Assembly: GCA_023101885.1 (NCBI GenBank)
Contig: JALPQD010000142.1
Span: 2,998,121 to 3,062,120 of the forward strand
Direction: 5' to 3'
From: Typhlomys cinereus
Taxonomy: Eukaryota > Chordata > Mammalia > Rodentia > Platacanthomyidae
Length of the DNA stretch: 64,000 nucleotides
A program made the position numbers and the translations under genes. Positions 33,401 through 46,802 of the stretch are shown one piece after another. Position 1 is the first letter of the stretch. Each line of letters starts with the position of its first letter. The notes under the pieces are model-generated. The model did no database searches. It worked only from the letters and a program-made list of their open reading frames with translations, and was not told the origin of the DNA.

Positions 33401-33625
33401 TTTCTTTGTAGTTTGTGAGAATTATATATTTACCTCTGAAGGTGTTGTTTTGAGGGTTTGAAATCTAGGATTCCCTTATAAAGGAGAGCACGTAGTGTCT
33501 GTCATTCTGTGTCTAGGATACTTTGCTTGGTATAAATTTCTTCCAACTCCATCCATTTACTAACAAAGTTTAGCAATTCATTTTTCTTTACAGCTGAATA
33601 GTATTCAATTATGGGGTAAAGATTT
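33401..33625 (-). mobile_element. L1 ORF2 C-terminal fragment
   Basis: On the minus strand the sequence follows the end of L1 ORF2: actattcagctgtaaagaaa, atggatggagttggaagaaa, and an end region ctcctttataagggaatcct. Frame is lost. The L1 continues toward lower coordinates into a 3' UTR start and stops at the CpG-rich block, which may have interrupted it. Confidence 0.75.
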
Positions 33626-34800
33626 TATTTAAAAATGATTGCATTTCCCTCATTTTCTCTCCATGATTTTCTTCTCCATGGTCTCCTTTCTAAACATTGT
33701 CAAGGAATCCACAAAAAGTTGAAACCAACTTTTTAAATAAAGGGACAAATTTCCACTGAAAACAGAAAGATGTCTAAATCTTTGTATTCTATTAAATGTC
33801 ACCATGAAAGGTTGTAGAAAGCAGGATTTGTGAACTATAATTATTCCAAGGACAGAAAAGTCAATATGATATGGTTTCATTGACTTAGGTCTTATCATGT
33901 CAAATGATAATCTGTTGATAGAGTAATAATTTTAGTATGAGAGGCAGATCTGCAAAGAAAAAAATCCAGTACACTAAAACATTAAATAAATAAGAATATT
34001 GCATTCTTGAACTTTAAGCTTGCAGAAACTTTTCTTCATGTTTCCTTAAAATGTGCTTTATATTTCAATATGGTATACAATTTTGAGTTACCACTGTTAC
34101 TAAGGTCAGTCTCCTCTGCTTGCTTGACCACTATATCTTCCTTATTTTGTTCTTTCATGTGATTTTTTGCTTTCCATCCACACCATGATTATTTCCAGTA
34201 TTTAAGGCACTGTTTGCCTTGCTTCTGTATTTTGGCAAAACAACAATTCTTTAAGATTATTGTGATTTCTCTCTTTCCTCTTATGTCTTGCCATCTAGGT
34301 TTGGAAATACACAATTTTCTATAACTATTTCTGCAACTTTTGGAAGACTTTCACTTTCTAATTTCAACCTCAGGCTAAAGCCAGATCCCTTGAACTATCA
34401 AGTTTTACTTTCAAGTTTAAGTTCTGCTTGACAGTTAAGGTCAAGCACAATTTCATTAAGGAAGAATGGTTTATGAACAGCTGAAAATCACACTTGCTTT
34501 TTAATTAAAATGTCTCAGAAGCTGTTGGAGAGATTTTTTTAAGAAATGGAACAAAAATAATTTTCATTTACATTTTCACGGAATTAGAAATTATAGCTTC
34601 TGAGTCTTTTAAGACTTGTGAAATCAAATAATTTATTGGCTTATTTTTAGCATTGAATTCATTTCAAGAGAAAAAAATCCCCTTAATATTTACATTCTTT
34701 TCATGTAGGTAATTGAGAAGCATAAATAAATGTTTTTATAGCCAGTATGTTTTATGTAAACTGCTCATTTCATTACATTTAATGATAAAAGAATAACAGA
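33626..34800. other. Unique AT-rich sequence
   Basis: No gene or repeat recognised. Confidence 0.55.
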
Positions 34801-35010
34801 GAAGCAAGCAAGATGGCTCAGTGTGTCAGGATGCTTGCAGTAAAACTTGACAATCCAGATGCCAGGGTTCCATTTTCTGAAGAAAAAGAACAGATTACCC
34901 CAAGATGTCTTCTGACCTCATACACACACACACACATGCACGCATGCATGCACATGCAAGCATATACTTTCTGGTATGCATGCGTGCATACACATACACA
35001 CATAAAATTT
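34801..35010 (+). mobile_element. Old B3-like SINE with CA tail
   Basis: caagatggctcagtgtgtca, gatgccagggttccattttc, ccaagatgtcttctgacctc followed by a CA/CATG tract is the order of rodent B3-type elements. Diverged; no TSD found. Confidence 0.65.
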
Positions 35011-36080
35011 GTAAAGAATGTTGCAGGGAGTGTTTTATGATGCACATGGGATTACTTCAGGTATTGGTTCATAAAGTATCATTAGCCACAGGACAGAATG
35101 CTGAGATTCCTATAATAGTTCATTCCTAAAAACTCTATCTTAACAGCAGTGGGAATACTTGGTTATATGTCAATTTTCAAGAACGCCAATAATAATGCAA
35201 TTTCTAAGAAAAAAATAAATGTGGAAATGATAAGATCAGAAGATGTAGAGAAAACAGAAGATGTTTTCTCTAGGTGAACAGTGACTCAGCAATAGCTAGA
35301 TGGCTTTCCTGTATAAGAATTGCAGTCAGTGAAGAAACCTGCAAAGCAACCACAATGTGGTTGAGAGGAAATTCCTGGTGCTCACTGTAATATCTGCCCC
35401 AGGCATAATAAAGCATGATTGAGAAGGAACTTCTAGTTCTTGGCCCTTCTATGGAGAGGGAAAGAGAACATTGTATTAATGCAGCATTGTGACTCAGAGG
35501 CTGAGAAGTTAGCCTGCAGTGTTGGCTTCTGTCTTTCCTGAAGCTTTGCACAGGCAATTAAGAATGCCAGGTTGGGAGTTGCTGACAATAAAATGAATGA
35601 TTTGGTACAGCATGTTGTCCGTATTTGCCTTAATTCCTGTCTCATTTCTGCACTGAGAAACCTGTTAGGATCTAGCTTCCTGCTGAAGAGTGAAAGAAAG
35701 TATGTGTGACAATAGCACAGTAGTGTATCCCAAGGAACAGTTTCTTCGTGTGACTCTATTAAAAGCTCTAGATTGTGGAATCTTGAGAATGCATTGATTT
35801 GAACCAGCACCAGTATGTCTTGATTTAAACAGTATGTCTGAAAACAGATAAACACATTTGTGTTTATCCTTAATGTTGGGATTTCTTTTTTTCTTTTTTT
35901 TTTTAAATAGTGGTAGATTCACAACTTAAAGCAGTTTCAGTGGAAGCATTAGGTTAAATATCCCTGCTTTCCTTGGCAATCTTGTCCAAGTTAAAACAAA
36001 CAAACATATATTCATGTATTTCAATTTTAATCACTAACATCAACTCTCAGATTACACATTAGGCATCATGATAGCAAATC
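35011..36080. other. Unique sequence
   Basis: No gene. The block 35390-35640 is of moderate GC, repeat-free and contains gcaggcaattaagaatgcca-like homeodomain words (35545-35565); it might be regulatory. A 140-codon minus frame at 35433-35855 has no recognisable domain. Confidence 0.45.
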
Positions 36081-36295
36081 AATCAATATATCTATTTTTC
36101 AGTCATCCACCTATTTAATCTATCTCTGTTTATCAATCCTCTATCAATTTTTCATCTGTTATCTATCATCTGTATATTTATCTACCTTTTTATTTTCTGT
36201 GATCTGGTTTTCTATGTATCATCTATGTCTATCATCTACTTATGTATTTTAGCTATTTATGTATCTATCATCTACCTATGATTTATTATATTTAT
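36081..36295. repeat. Decayed (ATCT)n tract
   Basis: Irregular tatc/catc/tatt words over about 210 bp, as in an ageing tetranucleotide microsatellite. Confidence 0.7.
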
Positions 36296-36727
36296 GTAAG
36301 AATGATTGAATAATCGTTTAAGAGGCTATGGAATATTCAAGAGTTTTCAGAAGTCATGAGCAGAAAGTAAGTTGCATACACTGGCCATAGTTTGAAAGTG
36401 AAGCTACAGAGTTGGGTAAGATCATAAAAAGCAGACTGGACCAGATCCAGATGAAAGAACAGGAAGAACGATGGGCAGCAGGTTTGGATGGGCAAACAAG
36501 AGGATTTTGGGAAGGCAGTTAGATAGATGACATCAGCACAAAGGTTTGAGCTGAGATGAAGCTACTGGAATCATTGAGAGTTCTCAGCCTGTTGCTTCTT
36601 CATGCATAAGGTTGGAGGTGAGATCAAATGGTGATGGGTGCTTTTGTTATCAAAATACTAAGCATTCACCCCTTTATTAGTTCCAAGAGAGCAAGTACTG
36701 CCTTTCTTTTTTCTGGTGTGTCAAGTA

Positions 36728-36731
<4 letters not shown>
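36296..36731. other. Unique sequence
   Basis: Nothing recognised. Confidence 0.5.
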
Positions 36732-36802
<71 letters not shown>

Positions 36803-36852
36803 AAGGAAAGAGACATAGAGGGAGAGGGAGAGGGAGAGGGAGAGAGGGAGAG
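36732..36852. repeat. (GA)n and GGGAGA microsatellite
   Basis: A pure GA run to about 36794, then GGAGAG variants. It is purine-only on the plus strand and produces spurious RERE/LSLS frames. Confidence 0.95.
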
Positions 36853-36855
36853 AAT

Positions 36856-36990
36856 GAATGAATGCCAACATATGTCATGGAGCTTGAGTGGAAGTCAGAG
36901 GACAACTGTCAGAAGTCAGTTCTCTCCTACCAGGTGGCTTTTTGTAAGCAGGTACCTTATCCACTGACCTATCCTGCCAGTGCTCCTGAT
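36856..36990 (-). mobile_element. Old B3-like SINE head
   Basis: gtcagaggacaactgtcaga, cagttctctcctaccaggtg and ttatccactgacctatcctg read as the reverse complement of a B3-type head and body. The GA/TC tract beside it may be its expanded tail. Confidence 0.65.
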
Positions 36991-37126
36991 AGATTTCAGT
37001 ACTCCATGTGCTCCTAATGTCCTAAATCACCCTCCTACATTTGTGTGGTGGCACCCTTCATACTTCTCAGTAAAGTCATTTATTGGTTTACCTCCTGGTA
37101 CCTCCTGATGGATGATGCTGTATACA

Positions 37127-37482
37127 TGTCATCATAGTTTAAATGTAAGCTGTACCCCACAGACCCATATACTTGTATTCTTGGTTGTTGCTAATATTTG
37201 GGAAAGTCGTGGTACCTCTAAGAGGTAGAGCATTGCTGGAGGAAGTTAAGTCACATGTGGTTTGCCTTGAGGTTGGCAATCCCTGCCCTGTTCTTGAAAT
37301 TTGCAGCCTGATATCCTTGTGACTGTGATTTGAACCATCACCAGCTTCTGTCACCTGCCTTTCCTTTTCTGCTATAATGGACTATATGTTCTTTGGAACC
37401 AACAATCAAGTAAATCTCCTTTTCTCTCCATTAGTTCTGTCTGAGCACTGTTTGACAGCAACAGAGAGAAAGATAACTGCCA
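37127..37482 (+). mobile_element. MaLR-type solo LTR
   Basis: Begins tgtcatcatagtttaaatgt and ends agataactgcca, so it has the TG...CA ends of an LTR. Internal landmarks are taagaggtagagcattgctg, gaggaagttaagtcacatgt and ttgaccagtaa-like poly(A) region aagtaaatctccttt. It fits ERVL-MaLR LTRs in order and length. No internal region is present. Confidence 0.72.
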
Positions 37483-38164
37483 CGCATGTTTACTCAGGGG
37501 CACATTCATTCTCCATCCTCAGCAGAGTCAGCAGCAGTCTTAACACTAGAGTATCTCAGGGCAAACACTTGCATTATGGCCTCAGTGATTAGGATGTACT
37601 CATTCATATAGTTCTTCTCACCAGTTCACCACAGAACAAACAGCAGAAAATCCTGACTCCAGTTTCTTGTAGAAAACAGAAAGAAAGCAGATAAGCATGC
37701 ATCCAATGTTTCAGCTCATAGAGGGATTGTCCATTGGGCAGATATTTCAGAATGCCTATTTGACTTTGATCTTGTGGAATCTAGAGCTGTTCAGCTACAG
37801 AGGATCTGCCATGTGGCAATGGGAATGTATAGCCCGGCAGCTCTTCATTTGCAGGGAGAAGAAGCATGGCTCCAGCTTTCCCTGTGCCTGCTTGAAGCAT
37901 TTGATTCTGTCTCAGCTAACTCAGCATGCTTCCTTCTCTAGAAGCCTATTGGGAACAAACACAAATGGTTAAATGATGAAACAGGGGATCTTGAAATAGC
38001 CTGTAGACACCAAAGCAAGTGTGAGATTCCACAAAAATCAAACCACGAGATCCCAAAATGCCGGAGTTACAAATACAGACCTACAGAAAACATATCTACA
38101 ACTGAGAGGCCCCTACCATCTGGGTTGATTGGTAAGCTTTTCTATGTGTATGTAACTGCTGTAT
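37483..38164. other. Unique sequence
   Basis: No gene. 37700-37970 is balanced in composition and free of repeats. Confidence 0.5.
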
Positions 38165-38800
38165 TGAAAAAAAAAAATCATTGAAAGCACTGCAAGGAAG
38201 ATTGGACCGGGTTGAAAATAACAATTCAACTACTAAGATAGGTAATTTGAAACCATGAATCAGAGGAGTCAATGAAAAGGGTGAAGGACACTTAAAGACT
38301 TACTTATGTGTAAACCATCTTGTAGATCAATGAGCATGATGAGGTTTCCAATAGAAGACTAAACAAAAGGGTGAAAGGTTATTTGAAGAAATAGTGCTGA
38401 AAACCTCTTAAATAGAAGGAGGAGCTTGGCAGACTCAAGAAACCTAACTGGAAAACTAAGAAGAAGCCACAGAGATTCCAAAGGTAGAAAATTTTAGCTA
38501 AATAGTCTCAAACCAACGCAGAACATACATTTTGAAAATAAGAGAAGAAAATCTTCTTTCAAATGAAAGTGTCAGTGACTCCTCATAGGTTTCTCATTAA
38601 ATGTTTAGCAGGACACAAGAGAATGGAAAGAAATAGGTACTGCTTAAAGAACGAGATACCTGCCATCTGAGAATTCTTCTGACAAACTGTCCTTCAATAA
38701 GGCAGGAGAAATGAACAAAAGCTGGGAAACTTATCCACTTGTATCACCTTTCTATACATACTAACAGGAATCTACAAGTTAAAAGGTTTGGGCATTATCC
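38165..38800 (+). mobile_element. Ancient L1/HAL1-like fragment (tentative)
   Basis: tctcattaaatgtttagcag followed by acaagagaatggaaagaaat, and later ctgccatctgagaattcttc and aaggcaggagaaatgaac, follow the order of old mammalian L1 5'/ORF1-side sequence. Very diverged, so family and ends are unsure. Confidence 0.35.
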
Positions 38801-39143
38801 TGCTGGAACATAAATCCCTTGTAATTATGACTCACAGGATTATAAAATGATTGACACATTACGATCAAACATAACAATATAACAGAAAATAAAATGATTT
38901 GTGACAATATCAAGTGGGGAAGCAAAACAAGGTGTTATTTAATATGACAAAAATTAATTAATCAAGGTAAAATAAATTATCAGAAGTATATGATGCCTTA
39001 TGGAAACTCCACATTAAACTTAAAGAAGAGTCATAGAGAAAATAAAGAAATAATAAATCATAAATCTGTAAAAATGAATATAATAAGCAATTATGACCAA
39101 AGGTGAGAAAAAAAAGACAGAAAAGCTTCACCACACATGGATT
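38801..39143. other. AT-rich unique sequence
   Basis: Nothing recognised. Confidence 0.5.
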
Positions 39144-39369
39144 AAGAAAACAAACTGGGGCTGGAGAGGTGGCTCAGGGGTTAAGCCTTTGCCTTGCAGG
39201 CAGAAGGTTCTGAGTTTGGATCCTAGACCCCACATATAGACACCGGGCGGAAGCGGGGCAGCCTGTGTATCTGGTCTTGGTACGGTGGAGCCTGTGAATC
39301 CCGGGGCAGAGTTAACAAGGAGGAGGTGGAGGCAGTCCATGGTGGTTCCTGAATTTGTCCGTGGTTCTA

Positions 39370-39416
<47 letters not shown>

Positions 39417-39486
39417 TCACACGCACAATTGAATAAATAAAAAAAGTTAAAAATATTATGTTAAAAAAAAGAAAAGAAAACAAACT
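39144..39486 (+). mobile_element. B2-like SINE, full length, 13-bp TSD
   Basis: Element about 39157-39473. TSD aagaaaacaaact at 39144-39156 and 39474-39486. Pure CA tract at 39372-39414 and an A-rich tail with aaaaaaaagaaa. Body slightly decayed at CpG positions (cacatatagacaccgggcgg). Confidence 0.93.
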
Positions 39487-41021
39487 GGGAATTGGAACTC
39501 TCCCCTTGCCAGTAAGCATTTTAATAATAGATAGATTTAGTTGCCCAATCAAACGATAAACCATAAGTGAATTAATTTTCACTCTGACAGCATCTGTTCT
39601 TCTGTCCATGAGCAGAGGATGTCCTTCACTTATTTGAGTGCTCTTTAATTTCATACAGTAATCTTTCGTGCTTTTCAATTTGGAAGAATATCATATGATT
39701 AGGTAAGTTTGCTTCTGAATACTTTACGGCTTTTATACTTTATGTAACATTATTGATTTCATTTTCATATTACTAGTACATTGGAAATGTTTGATTTATA
39801 ATCAGTATTTTCAATCTTGGTACTTTTGCTGATTCTATGTCAGTTTAATTTTTTTTTTGCTAGTCTCTTAAGTTTTCTTTTTTCCATATGAGAAGTTCTC
39901 ATTTGGGAACAAAGTACCATGCTACTTAATAATAACAAAAATATATTTGTTATATTAAGGAAATTGAAATCACACCAATACTGTATTCCATGAAAATAAT
40001 ACCAGAAAATAATAAGAGAAAAACCTAGAGATTCTACAAATTTTGTGAAAATTAATATCTCAGACAATAAATGAACCACAGAGAAATCAAAAATTAGCTG
40101 GAAAGTGCAGAAAGACATTTGTAAACATTATCGTGACTCAACAGTAGCAGCAGATGAACAAACATTGTGATCATGTGGAATGTAACATTGTTCCTTAATG
40201 ATATCTTCTCATATGTAGTTTATATTTTTTTAATTAATAATGCAGACATTCCCTCTAAACAACTTATTTTGCAAGATTATCTTCTGGACGAAAAGCAAGA
40301 GCTCAAACTTGTACGGGTAAATGCCACACTGTCCTTGTGAAGGACATCTGGTATGAGTGCAATAGAAACAGGCCCCTTGTGAGTAGTGGACATTTCCTCA
40401 CTTCTAAAGAAAAACTGGCTGGGTTAAGGGCACATCTGGGCATATTCTGATACATACTTGCTGCAACTCTGTTCCCTTAAAGGCAGTTGTCAATTCAATT
40501 GTCAACTAATGACTGTCAAATGTCACATTTCTTAAGCAAATAATTCATATTCTCTAGTTGTATCATATGAGGGTTGTGGGTATACAATTTTGCTTCTATT
40601 ACCAAAGCACAGAGTGGGTCTCAGAGAGTTTATGGGTCAAATGATGGAGTGGAAGTCTGTTTTTTCTGATTTCTCTCTCAACTACATTTCTTCCTTCATA
40701 TTTCTGCCCATTATTATTGGAAAGAAGTTGGAAGAAAAAAGGAAGGCATGGCCATAATAATATTAGCATGAACCAATGGAGAGATGAAGTTCACTAGCTT
40801 CTCTGTTATGTGCCTTAAGGAAGTGCATAATTTGGACCAGAAGTTAAAGTGAGATGCCAGGATTTTCCACTGTAGATATTGGAGAGGGCAGATTTTACAT
40901 ATTTCTTCAGCTAGAATGTCAGATAACTTTCTCTCTCAGATAGGAGATATCATCCAAACCAGAAGCCTAGAAAATAAACTTTCAAATTCTAGGGTCTGTT
41001 TCAATTAATATATTATAAATT
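39487..41021. other. Unique AT-rich sequence
   Basis: No gene or repeat recognised. Confidence 0.55.
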
Positions 41022-41043
41022 GAGCTTTTTTATTCAATTATGC

Positions 41044-41089
<46 letters not shown>

Positions 41090-41279
41090 ATGCGTGTGTT
41101 TGTTAAAACCATGGGCGACCTCTACCTCCCCCTTGTTTACTCTGTCTCTGGATTCACAGGCTCTGCCCTACCAGGACCAAAAACACAGGCCGCCCCCGCT
41201 TCCACGTCTATACATGGGGTCTAGGATTCGAACTCAGGACCTTCCGCCACCTCTCCAGCCCCAAGTAGAGCTTTTTTAT
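41022..41279 (-). mobile_element. Internally deleted B2-like SINE
   Basis: Minus-strand copy at about 41034-41262. It lacks about 20 bp of the body after accatgggcgacc and about 27 bp in the tRNA head: ccttccgcc passes directly into acctctccagcc, so most of the A-box/anticodon-arm region is gone. Short TSD gagcttttttat at 41022-41033 and 41268-41279. Without the A box it could not be transcribed by pol III. Confidence 0.85.
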
Positions 41280-44121
41280 AAATACAAATTTTTATGTATA
41301 AAATTCAAAACTCAAGGATTCTTTACACACTGAACAAGATGACAAACTGTACAAGCAGTTAAGACCAAGAATCCATGCTTCCTTGTCTAAAATAAGATAA
41401 TGACTACTGGTAAAAAAATTTCCATTACATCTGCTTCTTCCATCAAGAATGAGCATTTGAAAGGAATAGTTTTCGATATGAATCTATCATATTGCTACAA
41501 AATATTAATATATTTGTGAAAAAATAATTCCCAGTTACCTAAACTATCCGACAGCAGTCAATCAGCCATCCATAGTCTTGATTTTCAGAAGTTTCTATAT
41601 TTTCCTATTCAGTCATTAAGAAAGATGTTTCCTGAATATATTTCATATGCAGTGAAAAAACATTGCTTTTCCAGGTGATTGTATTTAGGGTTGTGATCCT
41701 GAAATCCATTGGCAGTCTATGCCCATTCAAATGTCTTTCATATGCTCCTTCAGCATTTATGTATCAAGTAGTCTACTACAAAGTGTAATACATCATATCA
41801 CTCCCCTATTCTGAGAAGCTTAAAGTTTAATACAGGAAGTCAGATCAATCTCCTTATTGAAAATAAAGAGGTTGAAGTTGCTTCTGTGAAATTTCTAGCT
41901 TTTACCTTAAACATAAAGCAACATTTCACAGAACGAGCAAAAGCTTACTTGTTTGTTAAAGAATATCTTTGTACTATGTTCAGCATCCATGTGGGAACAT
42001 GTCATTTTCATATAAATTAGTTTTATCCCTTTACTTAAGTGATGGCTTTCTTTTTCCACTCTATCCTTGTGTAATATTCATATATGCACTATCATTTTCA
42101 GTATAATATCCTGCTAACTTTAATAACATTGAAACTTTAAAATACACACTTTAGATATTAAATCTATTCAACATTTGGTTTCATGTCAGGTCAAAGCATC
42201 TATGTTGAAGAAATAGGAAGATGATTAATTTTCCATTTGTTTGGGAACAGGGCACTATTTATAAAGCAAACAGATAGAGCATATCAAACAGAAAAAACAG
42301 TGAACACCAAGCGATGCACTTCTTCAGTAAATACCCTGTGACCTTTTGAGATGAAAGAAAGACAGTCACTAACCAAGAGAGGAGGGAGAAGGCTTCTATG
42401 TGCTGTTTATGAGAATTGGAGGTCACTTGGTTATTCAGAAAACAGGATACAATAGACACTGCAGAAAACACTAAGTGAGGACTCATGGCTCCATATTTTT
42501 CTAAGCTTCCCATTCACTACCAATTTTCATCATGTAATAAGCCCTTCTGTTCTCCAAAGTAAAGACACATTTTGTTTATTGTGTGGCTGAACCCCCACTC
42601 CCTTATGTTCAGCTCTCTATCTGTGCCCTCTTCAGATTGCCAGTCATTGGTCTAAATCAAGAGTCAAAATGCATGTCTAGTCCGTTCAGCATTCTGGGGA
42701 TCATGTGACAGAGCTTGGAGAATGTGAGGAGGTCTCACTCACAAAGCAGGATATTATTTCCAGTGAAGTCTTGTGGTTATATGCACCTTTGTTGCAAAAA
42801 CAATCCATCTTTGTTTCTCCACTGATCCTAGAATCAGCTCTACTGTCCTATTGCAAAAACTCAAAGGAGTTCACAGTGCTTTTCTAAAACAGTTCAGACT
42901 AGATAGAAACCACTTTGTATTTAGATCTCTAGCACATATGTTTAAGGAAAAAATAGGGATTATACTAATCTACTAGTCAAAATCTATTATGTTTGGGAAT
43001 GAAGTGTACTTATAAAGGCAAAATCTTAAAAAATGACAAAGTTATTAAAACAGTGTTAGTTTTAAACATATCAATTGAAATTGCAATTTTGGATTTATGC
43101 ATTCAATTAGTCTCTTTTTGACAAGCTAATTATATTTTTCTCTCAGAAACATTTTTTAGAAATGAATTTGGGTTCAATTCAAAGACTTTTTAAAACTTTC
43201 AAACATACTGTTTTGTGGTTGTTGTTTTTACAGGTAGAGGATGCACACTATAACTTGTAACACTATGGAGATTTAATTACCTAAATTAAAGTAAATTGTG
43301 ATATTTATAAAGCATAGTCTTTAAATAAACAGATAAAGTATTTCTTAGGTTTATTTAACTATTCTTACAGATGATTTATGATTATCATCAAGTAAAATTC
43401 ATATATTTTGTATGTGATCTTTGGGAACTTATTGAAGTGACAGTCCAGTTTTGTCTACAAGATTTCCTTTTCTCTTAAGTTCCACAAATTTTGATACTAA
43501 CACATATTGAAAATATTATGCCTTTTGTATACCTCTTATGGAGGTAAATATAGTTAGTTCTTGGATGAATGTGCCAGCCTTGGTATGTCCTAGCTTTTAC
43601 ATTTTTTCCACTCCCTCTTCTGGGCTTCTCTCTGAGCCCTGGGTTGAGGAGTGACTCTTATTAGGATAAAGGATTCTCAGTCAACTATTATCTCCACTTG
43701 GTTCAGTTATGATTCTCTGTGCTGAATACCTTTCATTGGTAGCTTCTAAGTTTACCTTGTTGCAAAATGAAGGGCTTGAGCATTGATCATGAGCACAAAT
43801 TCACTCATAACATAGTATTTTAACAAAAGTTAAAATAGCTTAAATCTGACATCTGGCTTTAAAATGTACACAGATATGCACATGCACTTACACACACATA
43901 TCAGTACCATTTCACAAACATGTAAAACCAGCCTTAGGTCATCTTTATTTTCTTCCACAGTCCTATTTGCTTAATTTGAGGACAGTATTAGAAGTTAAGT
44001 TGTAAGTGTTAGGCATTCTTGTTCCAATGGGGTTGCTATTGACTTGAGGTGTCAAGCCGGACAACAGAGACATGTTTGATGTACTTCTGTATATAACTTT
44101 CTATTAACAGTACCATATTTG

Positions 44122-44122
<1 letters not shown>
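41280..44122. other. Unique AT-rich sequence
   Basis: About 2.8 kb without gene or recognisable repeat. 42540-42880 is somewhat richer in GC but no open frame is convincing. Confidence 0.55.
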
Positions 44123-44173
<51 letters not shown>

Positions 44174-44236
44174 ATATCTATATATCTATCTATATATCTA
44201 TATTTATCTATCTATCTAATAATCTATCAATCTATT
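44123..44236. repeat. (ATCT)n microsatellite
   Basis: Nearly pure TATC/ATCT units to about 44172, then TATA and TTTA variants. Confidence 0.95.
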
Positions 44237-44239
44237 TAG

Positions 44240-44395
44240 CATTGGCATATGTGTCATGGTCAAAGGACAACATTGTGAATTCTGCTTTCTCTTTACACTT
44301 TTAGGTGATATCTGAATATCAAACTCAAATCATTAGACTCTTGCATGGTTAGCACTTTACCTACTAAGTCATCTTGCCAGTCACCTCTATTAACT
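44240..44395 (-). mobile_element. Old B3-like SINE relic
   Basis: tatcaaactcaaatcattag, ttgcatggttagcactttac and ctactaagtcatcttgccag read as the reverse complement of a B3-type head. The ATCT tract may be its expanded tail. Confidence 0.6.
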
Positions 44396-45431
44396 TTATT
44401 CATCTACAGTGAGTTCAGACTGAAGTTTCACATTCCACTAGATTGACATGTAGATCATTCTTTCCTATACCCCTCAATTTCTAATAAGTATCCCCTCCAG
44501 TAGTGAAAATTCTGGCTGCTGCTCTCTTCCATCTTTTCACATTCCTAATAAAGCTGCGTGTTTGTTTCAGTGGTAGAATTCTATGCTCCTATGGGAAACA
44601 ACTTTACCAATGAAACTATAATGCTGAGGTTAATTTTATTTTGCTCTTTGTTTTTAAGGTTCCATTTATTTTCAGCATTTTTTGAGAATACAGTGTATTC
44701 CCCTACCACATGTACTTAGGTTGCTTCATGTACTTGTAATATTGGCTGTATCTGTTGAGATTCTGTTGTCACATTCTGAATTCTATCCTAAAAGTTTTTT
44801 TACTGACTTATTAAGGTTTGTTTTCCAAATTCCATGAAGTTCTACTTGTTCTTTACATTCTCAATGACTTACACTTACCAGTTCATTATCATATAAAAGA
44901 GTTCCACTACCTTAAATATTCTTCCTCAAAGGATCTACAGGACTCTTTCATTAAACCCTATTAATACATTTTAAGGCATAATGCTTTCTCTTCAAGCAGG
45001 CCTTTTGTTATATTTATCTTTCAAATAAAATGTTATTCATTCTGTATCTTAATAAAATTTTTGACATATGAAAGAAATTTGAACATAAGATTATTGCTGG
45101 CCAGAAAATACTTCAGGGATGGAGCACACATTATTGTTACAGCATTAAGAAGGTATAAAAAGAAAATTCTCTAATTTTATAAATATAATGATTACCAGTA
45201 CCTAAAATCAGTATGAAAGCAATTGAAAGCATTATCAAAAATTAAGACACTATTGTGTAGACAAAGTTTGGATTGTTCTTTACATCCAGTGTTGATATTA
45301 GTATTTTATCGGCAGGTGAAAATAGTGGCCTAAACTTCAGGCCCTATAGGCATAGTGAAATAAAAGTGAGATAGAAGTAATACAGGATGATTCCCAAAGT
45401 TACCTTTGGGATTCTATAGGGTCACACAGAG

Positions 45432-45433
<2 letters not shown>
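44396..45433. other. Unique AT-rich sequence
   Basis: Nothing recognised. Confidence 0.5.

Positions 45434-45516
<83 letters not shown>
45434..45516. repeat. Compound (CT)n(CA)n microsatellite
   Basis: CT run at 45434-45482 joined to a CA run at 45484-45516. Confidence 0.95.
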
Positions 45517-45520
<4 letters not shown>

Positions 45521-46802
45521 TTAGTATGCCATCATTTTGAGTGTTTTAGCAATTTATAATACTAGATGTTAGTCTATTCATTTTTTTATGCAGTAAAGAA
45601 GGAAATGATTGTTGTCCCATAGTTGATGCTTCAGTAATTATTGCTTATATCCTTTCCAATCATCAATTTGGCAATCTGATTGTACCTTTCCTTGGAATGC
45701 TCTATTTGAAATCTGTTTTCTTAACTTCACTACTGTCCTTGAACTAGCTAAGGAATAGTAAGTTTCTGAGCATTTTATACATGTATGTGGTTTTTGATTT
45801 TAGATTTTAAAATTATTCTTTAAAAAGTTAAAACTGTCTATAAATAAAATGTAAAATTACCTCTAGAAATATAGAATCTAAACAATATGAGAAATTATAA
45901 TAATATGAGAATATTGTTAGTAGACTTGCAAATAAATAACAGAAAATATTAAATAAGCAGCAAACTGACTCTGAAAACAATACCTAAAACTAGGACTATT
46001 TTAGTATTTCCTAGTTTCCATTATTAAAATAGAAAGTTAAAAAACTCTAGTTTTTAATGTGTATTAGAGCTACAAAAATAGCAATAAAACAGCAATGACT
46101 TAGTAGCCTATGATGCCTTCCATGAACTGACATAACAAGAGACTCTGACCACATACCAGTGTTTCATGTTGGGTTTCTGAATATATGAACATTGAAGGAC
46201 AAAACTAATGTTCTTTGTAAACTGCCAACTCACAAAAAATCACATTATAGCAGCACAAAATGTTCTAACACTGCAGCTCAGCTTTTTTATTTAGTCAAAT
46301 TTTCATCAAAAATGAAAGCAATATGAGGACATTCTTTGGTTACAAGAAACAGAGCTTATCACAGGAAGATCTTTACAAAAGGCACCAGAAAATTTATGTC
46401 AGCCAGACTTAAAATGAATAGTGACAAAGGGAATGGATGGAAGCAAAACATAGGCATATGATTTTGATGAAATGCTTTGTAAAACAACTATTGAAAGTGT
46501 AAAATAAGGAAATTTGTAAAGATAAGACAAAAATATATAGAACCCTAATATTATGAGAAGTCTTTAACCTTGCAAAATCCCCCCAGATAGCTTAATTGCA
46601 GGAGAAGGAATTTAAAACAAAAAGAATAATAAAAGTATGAAAATAAACATTAGTAATAAAAATGACTGTCTGCTTATTAAAATTTAGCAATCATATTTTT
46701 AAAAAACTGAGTATATGTCTTAGAGTAGCAGAAACAATAAAAATGAAACTAAATACTCAGACAAAGGGTACCATATTAATGGACACTATTGCTGGAATAT
46801 AC
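45517..46802. other. Unique AT-rich sequence
   Basis: Nothing recognised. Confidence 0.5.

Noticed and set aside
35433..35855. 140-codon minus-strand frame
   Set aside because: No domain or family recognised; no other coding evidence.
36732..36852. RE-rich or LS-rich protein frames
   Set aside because: Translations of a GA/CT microsatellite.
37127..37482. Full endogenous retrovirus
   Set aside because: Only solo MaLR-type LTRs are visible; no internal genes or paired LTR within the window.
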